Shown here: positions 40,882-44,756 of the stretch, piece after piece
Numbering within the stretch: position 1 is the first letter of the stretch
How the letters are laid out: each line of letters starts with the position of its first letter
From: Mycobacterium sp.
Lineage (GTDB): Bacteria > Actinomycetota > Actinomycetes > Mycobacteriales > Mycobacteriaceae
Length of the DNA stretch: 44,756 nt
NCBI RefSeq assembly: GCF_019247615.1
Contig: NZ_JAFBAT010000206.1
Span: 1 to 44,756, forward strand
Direction: 5' to 3'
The notes under the pieces: model-generated
Told to the model about the DNA's origin: nothing
Database searches by the model: none
What the model saw: only the letters and a program-made list of their open reading frames with translations
Program-made: the position numbers and the translations under genes

Positions 40882-42251
40882 GCTCCGCCGGCGCGACGGT
40901 GCTCGCGCACGGTCTCGGCGGCTCGGGCGACCTCCCGGTCCCCTACCTGTACGCGATGGTGGGTGCCGCGTGGGCGTTGACGTTCACGTTCGCGCTGGTC
41001 GCCTTCGCGTGGCGGCGACCGCGGTTCGACCCGGAGAAGCCGGGCCACCCGCTGCCGACGGCGGTGACCGCCTTCGTCGACGCCCCGGCGACCCGCGGCG
41101 TGGTCGCCGGATTGGCGTTGGTCTTCGCGGCGTGGGTGGTGGTGGCCGGGGTGTGGGGTCCGCAATCGGAGTCCAACGCCCTGCTCGGGGCGTTCTACGT
41201 GTTGCTATGGGTCGGGCTGGTCGCGCTGTCGCTGGCTTTCGGACCGGTCTGGCGGGTGCTCTCGCCGATGCGCACGATGTATGTGCTGCTGCGGCGCCTC
41301 GTGCCCGAAACAGCTGGCCGGCCCGGTCCGGCGGATGGGCGGTCCTACCCCGAAGGCTGGGGATACCGGCCGGCGGCTGCGGGCCTGTTCGCTTTCGTCT
41401 GGATGGAGCTGGCCAGCCCGAATTCGGCATCGCTGGCTTGGGTCAAGGCCTGGCTGGGGACCTACTCCATACTGATGCTGGCCGGGGGCTGGCTGTGGGG
41501 TCAGCGCTGGTTCGCCCGGGCCGACCCGTTCGGCGTCTACAGCATGGCCGTGTCTCGCCTGTCCCCTTTTCGCCGCCACCCGGTGAGCGGCGAAATCGTC
41601 ATCGGCAATCCGCTTGACCACCTGCCGTCGCTGCCCGTGCGCCCGGGCATCGTCGTGACGCTGGCAGTGCTGCTCGGATCGACCGCGTTCGACAGCTTCT
41701 CCTCCTCCCCGACGTGGCGCGGCTTCGCCGATCGGCTCTCGCGCGCCCCGGGCCTGGCGCCGGCGCTGTCGTCGTCGCTGCTGCGGACCATCGGACTGAT
41801 CGTCTTCATTTCTGTTGTGGCACTGACATTTTCTTTCGCGGCCCGTGCCACCGGCGGCGTCGACCGTGCGCAACGTCGCGCGCTGCCCGGCCAGCTGGCG
41901 CATTCGCTCATCCCGATCGTGGTGGGCTACGTCTTCGCCCACTACTTGAGCTATCTCGTCGAGCGCGGGCAGCAGGCCGTCTTCGCCCTGGCCGACCCGT
42001 TCGGCCGCGGCTGGAACCTGCTGGGGCTGGCGCACCTGCATGTTGCCTATGTGCTTTCGATGCACCCGCCGGTGCTCGCCGGAATCAAGGTGGCCTGCGT
42101 GGTCACCGGGCACATCCTGGCGGTCATCGCCGCCCACGACAAAGCGCTGCGAGTGCTGCCCGAGGGCCACCAGCTCACCGGTCAGCTCACCATGATGCTG
42201 GTGATGGTCGGCTACACGTTCACCGGCTTGTACCTGTTGTTCGGCGGCTGA
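40878..42251 (+). CDS. His-rich multi-pass membrane protein of the same cluster
   Basis: The 457-residue protein has about ten hydrophobic helices. It begins VSSAGATVLAHGLGGSGDLP, a start with AHGLGG that may be outside the cell, then a helix ending in WRRPRFDP. His residues lie in or near helices in FAHYLSYL, LAHLHVAYVLSMHPP and TGHILAVIAAHDKA. I recall similar actinobacterial membrane proteins labelled fenitrothion hydrolase in some databases, but I cannot check this. The GTG at 40878 overlaps the lipoprotein stop, which implies one translated unit. Function unknown; a partner of the 610-residue protein in a metal-dependent membrane complex is inferred. Confidence 0.85.
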   Translation: MSSAGATVLAHGLGGSGDLPVPYLYAMVGAAWALTFTFALVAFAWRRPRFDPEKPGHPLPTAVTAFVDAPATRGVVAGLALVFAAWVVVAGVWGPQSESNALLGAFYVLLWVGLVALSLAFGPVWRVLSPMRTMYVLLRRLVPETAGRPGPADGRSYPEGWGYRPAAAGLFAFVWMELASPNSASLAWVKAWLGTYSILMLAGGWLWGQRWFARADPFGVYSMAVSRLSPFRRHPVSGEIVIGNPLDHLPSLPVRPGIVVTLAVLLGSTAFDSFSSSPTWRGFADRLSRAPGLAPALSSSLLRTIGLIVFISVVALTFSFAARATGGVDRAQRRALPGQLAHSLIPIVVGYVFAHYLSYLVERGQQAVFALADPFGRGWNLLGLAHLHVAYVLSMHPPVLAGIKVACVVTGHILAVIAAHDKALRVLPEGHQLTGQLTMMLVMVGYTFTGLYLLFGG

Positions 42252-42367
42252 AGCCGGTCGACGGGTGTGCGCCGGTGGCGACGACACGCCGAAGTGAGCC
42301 GCCCTGGATTCACAGCCCCCGCCCTGGTTGCACACTCGCCGAGCGCCCCCGTGCGAAGGACTGCGCA
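42252..42367. other. Convergent intergenic gap with weak hairpin
   Basis: Between the membrane gene and the 2H phosphoesterase, GGTGTG near 42264 can pair with CACGCC about 21 bases downstream, with one G-T pair and a 15-base loop. A terminator is possible, but there is no T tract. Nothing else is seen in this gap. Confidence 0.3.
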
Positions 42368-42877
42368 TCAGCCAATCGGGTGCTCGACGCGCATGTTGCC
42401 GTCCCAGCGGCGCAAACCCACAAAGCGGCCGTCGATCTGCGACGGCCGGCCCGCGATGCGCAGCGCACGCCCGAGTTGGTGTCCGCCGACCCGGCGGGCA
42501 AGCGTTACGTGCGCGGTCCACTGACCGGGCAGGCTGTTCGCCATCGGCTCGGGAGTCAGCTGTGAACGGCAGAGGCGGTGCACCTCGGCGTGTAGGGCCA
42601 GCAGCTCGCTCGTGGGCACGATGAGCCGCGCGAACACGACACTCGCCCGCCCGAACAGGACCGGTGCACCGACCGCGGCGACCGATGGCAACCGCTCACT
42701 GACCGTCCGCAGCAGCCCGTCGACCCGCGGGTCGATGCTGTCGGCGACGGCCAGCGTCACATGCGGCCGGCTTGCGGGGGCCTGACTGGGGATTCCGGCG
42801 CCGGCCAGCGCCTCCCAGATGCCACGTATCGCCGCCTCGGTCTCGGAGTCGAACACCAGCTCGATTGAATGCACCAT
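42368..42877 (-). CDS. 2H phosphoesterase (2'-5' RNA ligase-like)
   Basis: The 169-residue protein has the two HxTx motifs of the 2H family: PHVTLAV near residue 38 and AHVTLARR near 122, in the usual two-lobe arrangement. Family members act on 2',3'-cyclic phosphates of RNA or nucleotides; the substrate here is unknown. Its ATG shares an A with the bioD stop (TGATG at 42875-42879), so it is translated after bioD. It is the last gene of the bioF-bioD unit. Confidence 0.88.
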   Translation of the reverse strand: MVHSIELVFDSETEAAIRGIWEALAGAGIPSQAPASRPHVTLAVADSIDPRVDGLLRTVSERLPSVAAVGAPVLFGRASVVFARLIVPTSELLALHAEVHRLCRSQLTPEPMANSLPGQWTAHVTLARRVGGHQLGRALRIAGRPSQIDGRFVGLRRWDGNMRVEHPIG

Positions 42878-43557
42878 CAGCGGACCAACGCGGTGACCCA
42901 GTCACGGTCGAAGGCGCCGGCGCTCAGGGCCGCGAAGTCGGCGGCGCCCATCGATCCGGCGCCGGCGGGCAGGACACCGCGCAGGGGGGCGAGCCGGCCC
43001 AGCGCGGACCGATTCGAGCTCTCCACCAATCCGGGCGCCCCGGGCCAGCTCCCAATCACCAATCCCGCGCATGAAACCTGTTGCGCCGCAAGTGATTCCA
43101 GGGTCAAGGCGGTGTGGTTGAGGGTACCCAACTCCGCGGTGACCACCACCAGCGCCGCGGCACGCAGCTCAACGGCGAGATCACGCAGCGTGACTCCCCC
43201 GTCGGCGAGTTCGACCAGCAATCCGCCCGCACCCTCCACCATCGTCAGACGGCTCGGGCGGTCCAGGCCGGCGATGAGCTGCACCAGCTGGTCACCGGTG
43301 GGCAGCGCCGTCGCGGCCTCGGCGGCCGCAGCGGCCGGCGCGAGGGGTTGCGGATATCGAGCCAGACCGGCGAGCTCGGTGACGCCCGATAACCGTTCCA
43401 CCTCGGCGAGGTCGTCATCGCCGGAGTCGGTGCCCGTCTGGACCGGTTTGCACACGGCCACGTCTATGCCCGCCTGGCGGGCGTGACAGGCCAGCGCCGC
43501 GGTGACCACCGTCTTGCCGACGCCCGTGCCCGTGCCCGTCACGACCAGGACGGTCAA
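42877..43557 (-). CDS. bioD: Dethiobiotin synthetase
   Basis: BioD forms the ureido ring of dethiobiotin from DAPA, CO2 and ATP. The 226-residue protein has the P-loop GTGTGVGKT (residues 8-16), KPVQTGTD with the conserved Lys, [14 protein letters not shown] and [14 protein letters not shown]. The only fitting start is a TTG at 43557, 9 bases after the bioF stop. Overlaps the 2H gene by one base. Confidence 0.95.
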   Translation of the reverse strand: MTVLVVTGTGTGVGKTVVTAALACHARQAGIDVAVCKPVQTGTDSGDDDLAEVERLSGVTELAGLARYPQPLAPAAAAAEAATALPTGDQLVQLIAGLDRPSRLTMVEGAGGLLVELADGGVTLRDLAVELRAAALVVVTAELGTLNHTALTLESLAAQQVSCAGLVIGSWPGAPGLVESSNRSALGRLAPLRGVLPAGAGSMGAADFAALSAGAFDRDWVTALVR

Positions 43558-43566
43558 TGGCAGGCC

Positions 43567-44724
43567 CTAACGAGACCCGGCGAGCACATCGGTCAGCACG
43601 CGGCGCGCGAGCTCGATTTCGGCGGCATCCAGGGACGCGCGCGCGGTGAGGCGGAGTCGCGATGTGCCGGCGGGCACGGTCGGGGGCCGGAAGCATCCCA
43701 CCCGGACGCCGGCGTCCAGGCACGCGGCCGCCGCCGCCACCGCCACTTCCGGGTCGCCGAGGATCACCGACACCACCGCCGACTGCGGCGCCTGCGATAC
43801 GCCGCAGATCCCGGCCAATTCGCGCGCGTGCGTCAACACGGCCCCCGGGCGCCAGGTTTCGGTCCGCAGCACCCCCAGCGCGGCCCGCGCGGCGCCCACC
43901 GCGGCGGGGGCCAGGCCGGTGTCGAAGATGAACGGCCGCGCCGCGTCGATCAGGTGGGCGCGCACCGCCGCGGGACCCAGGACCGCGCCGCCCTGGCTGC
44001 CCAACGCCTTGGACAACGTCGTGGTCAGCACGACGTCCGGGGCGCCGGCGAGCCCGAGCTCGTACAGGAGTCCCCGTCCCCCGCCTCGCACGCCGAGGCC
44101 GTGGGCCTCGTCGACGATGAGCAGCGCGCGGTGGCGGCGGCAGGCCTCGTGGAGGTCGCGCAGCGGAGCGAGCGCGCCGTCGGTGCTGAACACCGATTCG
44201 GTGACCACGACGGCGCGCTCCTCGTCGCGCGCTGCCAGGGCCGTCTCCACGGCGGCGACGTCGCGGTGCGGCGTCACGACCACCCGGGCCCGCGACAGCC
44301 GGCAGGCATCCACCAGCGATGCGTGCGAGTAGGCGTCGGAAAGCAGCAGCGAACCGCGCCCCGACAAGCCCACTACCGCCCCGAGGTTGGCCGTGTATCC
44401 CGACGAGAACAGCAACGCCGAGGCGGCGCCGGTGAACTCGGCGAGCTCGGCCTCGAATTGCTCGTGCAGCTCGGTGTCGCCGGTAACCAGGCGTGAACCC
44501 GTGGCGCCGGCGCCCCAGACCCGCAGGGCCGCCACGCCGCCCTCGATGACGTCGGGATGTTGTGACAGACCCAGGTAGTCGTTGGACGCCAGATCCAGTT
44601 CGGTCGCCACGGCGGCGCGCGGCCGCAGCGAGCGACGCAGTCCGGCGTCGCGGCGCTGCCGTTCGGTGGCCTCGAGCCAGGCCAGCGGGGATGTCTCGAT
44701 CGGTGCCCGCGCGAAGGCGTCCAT
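43567..44724 (-). CDS. bioF: 8-amino-7-oxononanoate synthase
   Basis: BioF condenses pimeloyl thioester and alanine, an early biotin step, with pyridoxal phosphate. The 385-residue protein has LDLASNDYLGLSQHPDV, GSRLVTGDTELHEQFEAELA, IVDEAHGLGVRG and the PLP Lys in VLTTTLSKALGSQGG. The ATG at 44724 gives MDAFARAPIETSPLAWLE. It corresponds to bioF1 and leads into bioD. Confidence 0.96.
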   Translation of the reverse strand: MDAFARAPIETSPLAWLEATERQRRDAGLRRSLRPRAAVATELDLASNDYLGLSQHPDVIEGGVAALRVWGAGATGSRLVTGDTELHEQFEAELAEFTGAASALLFSSGYTANLGAVVGLSGRGSLLLSDAYSHASLVDACRLSRARVVVTPHRDVAAVETALAARDEERAVVVTESVFSTDGALAPLRDLHEACRRHRALLIVDEAHGLGVRGGGRGLLYELGLAGAPDVVLTTTLSKALGSQGGAVLGPAAVRAHLIDAARPFIFDTGLAPAAVGAARAALGVLRTETWRPGAVLTHARELAGICGVSQAPQSAVVSVILGDPEVAVAAAAACLDAGVRVGCFRPPTVPAGTSRLRLTARASLDAAEIELARRVLTDVLAGSR

Positions 44725-44730
44725 GACCCG

Positions 44731-44756
44731 TCAGCCTACGAGGCGCGCAACCTCGA
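44731..44756 (-). CDS. Possible 3' end of bioA (partial)
   Basis: M. tuberculosis has bioA directly upstream of bioF1. On the minus strand the frame reading EVARLVG ends in TGA at 44733-44731, six bases before the bioF ATG, as expected for a tightly packed operon. Eight codons are too few for recognition, and another frame ends in TAG at 44739-44737. Inferred from gene order. Confidence 0.35.

Overview
The window is a high-GC actinobacterial chromosome segment, almost certainly from a non-tuberculous Mycobacterium. The conserved genes follow, in inverted orientation, the order I know from M. tuberculosis between cydA/cydB (Rv1622c side) and bioF1/bioA (Rv1569 side). Protein identities recalled from that genome, high G/C third positions and frequent GTG starts agree. 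A slow grower related to the M. avium complex is a reasonable guess, but the species cannot be fixed from sequence alone. No tRNA, rRNA, CRISPR array, insertion sequence or prophage was seen.

Layout. Positions 1-4527 (+): cydB, cydD and cydC (cytochrome bd oxidase subunit II and its assembly transporter). 4508-6702: an accessory divergent pair, an epoxide hydrolase (-) and a WYL-domain regulator (+). 6732-9151 (-): a DUF2156 membrane protein and acyl-CoA thioesterase TesB. 9236-11110: an accessory module of alpha/beta hydrolase and MarR regulator (-) divergent from a phenolic acid decarboxylase (+), with a striking double palindrome between them. 11124-13016 (-): pyruvate kinase and a DUF2752 protein. 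13104-20197 (-): the trp operon trpE, Rv1610-like gene, trpC, trpB, trpA, then lgt, whose product carries a very long acidic repeat tail. 20294-21863: peroxiredoxin BcpB (+) and ChaA-type antiporter (-). 21967-23532 (+): a receptor-like Ser/Thr kinase whose outer part looks like a TPM domain. 23529-29979 (-): the compact his operon hisD-C-B-H-A-impA-F-I. 30035-30454 (+): a deazaflavin-type oxidoreductase. 30494-34007 (-): nadA-nadB-nadC, divergent from its likely Nudix-type repressor NrtR (34054-34776). 34940-36280 (+): a lipase-like protein. 36300-38234 (-): bioB, bsaP and a DUF2567-like membrane gene. 38369-42251 (+): a four-gene cluster of unknown function. 42368-44724 (-): bioF, bioD and a 2H phosphoesterase.

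How the genes work together. Most conserved operons are translationally coupled by ATGA, GTGA or TGATG overlaps. HisA is probably the bifunctional PriA enzyme, which would supply the TrpF step missing from the trp cluster. BsaP is the partner of mycobacterial BioB. NrtR sits next to the NAD genes with a palindrome over its start. The most unusual part is 38369-42251: a small membrane peptide, a 610-residue membrane protein with two copies of an Asp/His motif and a FixH/YtkA-like outer domain, a cupredoxin-like lipoprotein, and a second His-rich membrane protein. I read this as an undescribed membrane-bound metal (probably copper) enzyme or transporter; its function is not known from sequence.

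No stretch over 300 bases lacks a gene. Start codons were chosen by hand from ribosome-binding sites, -10 boxes and recalled homologues, so some may be a few codons off.
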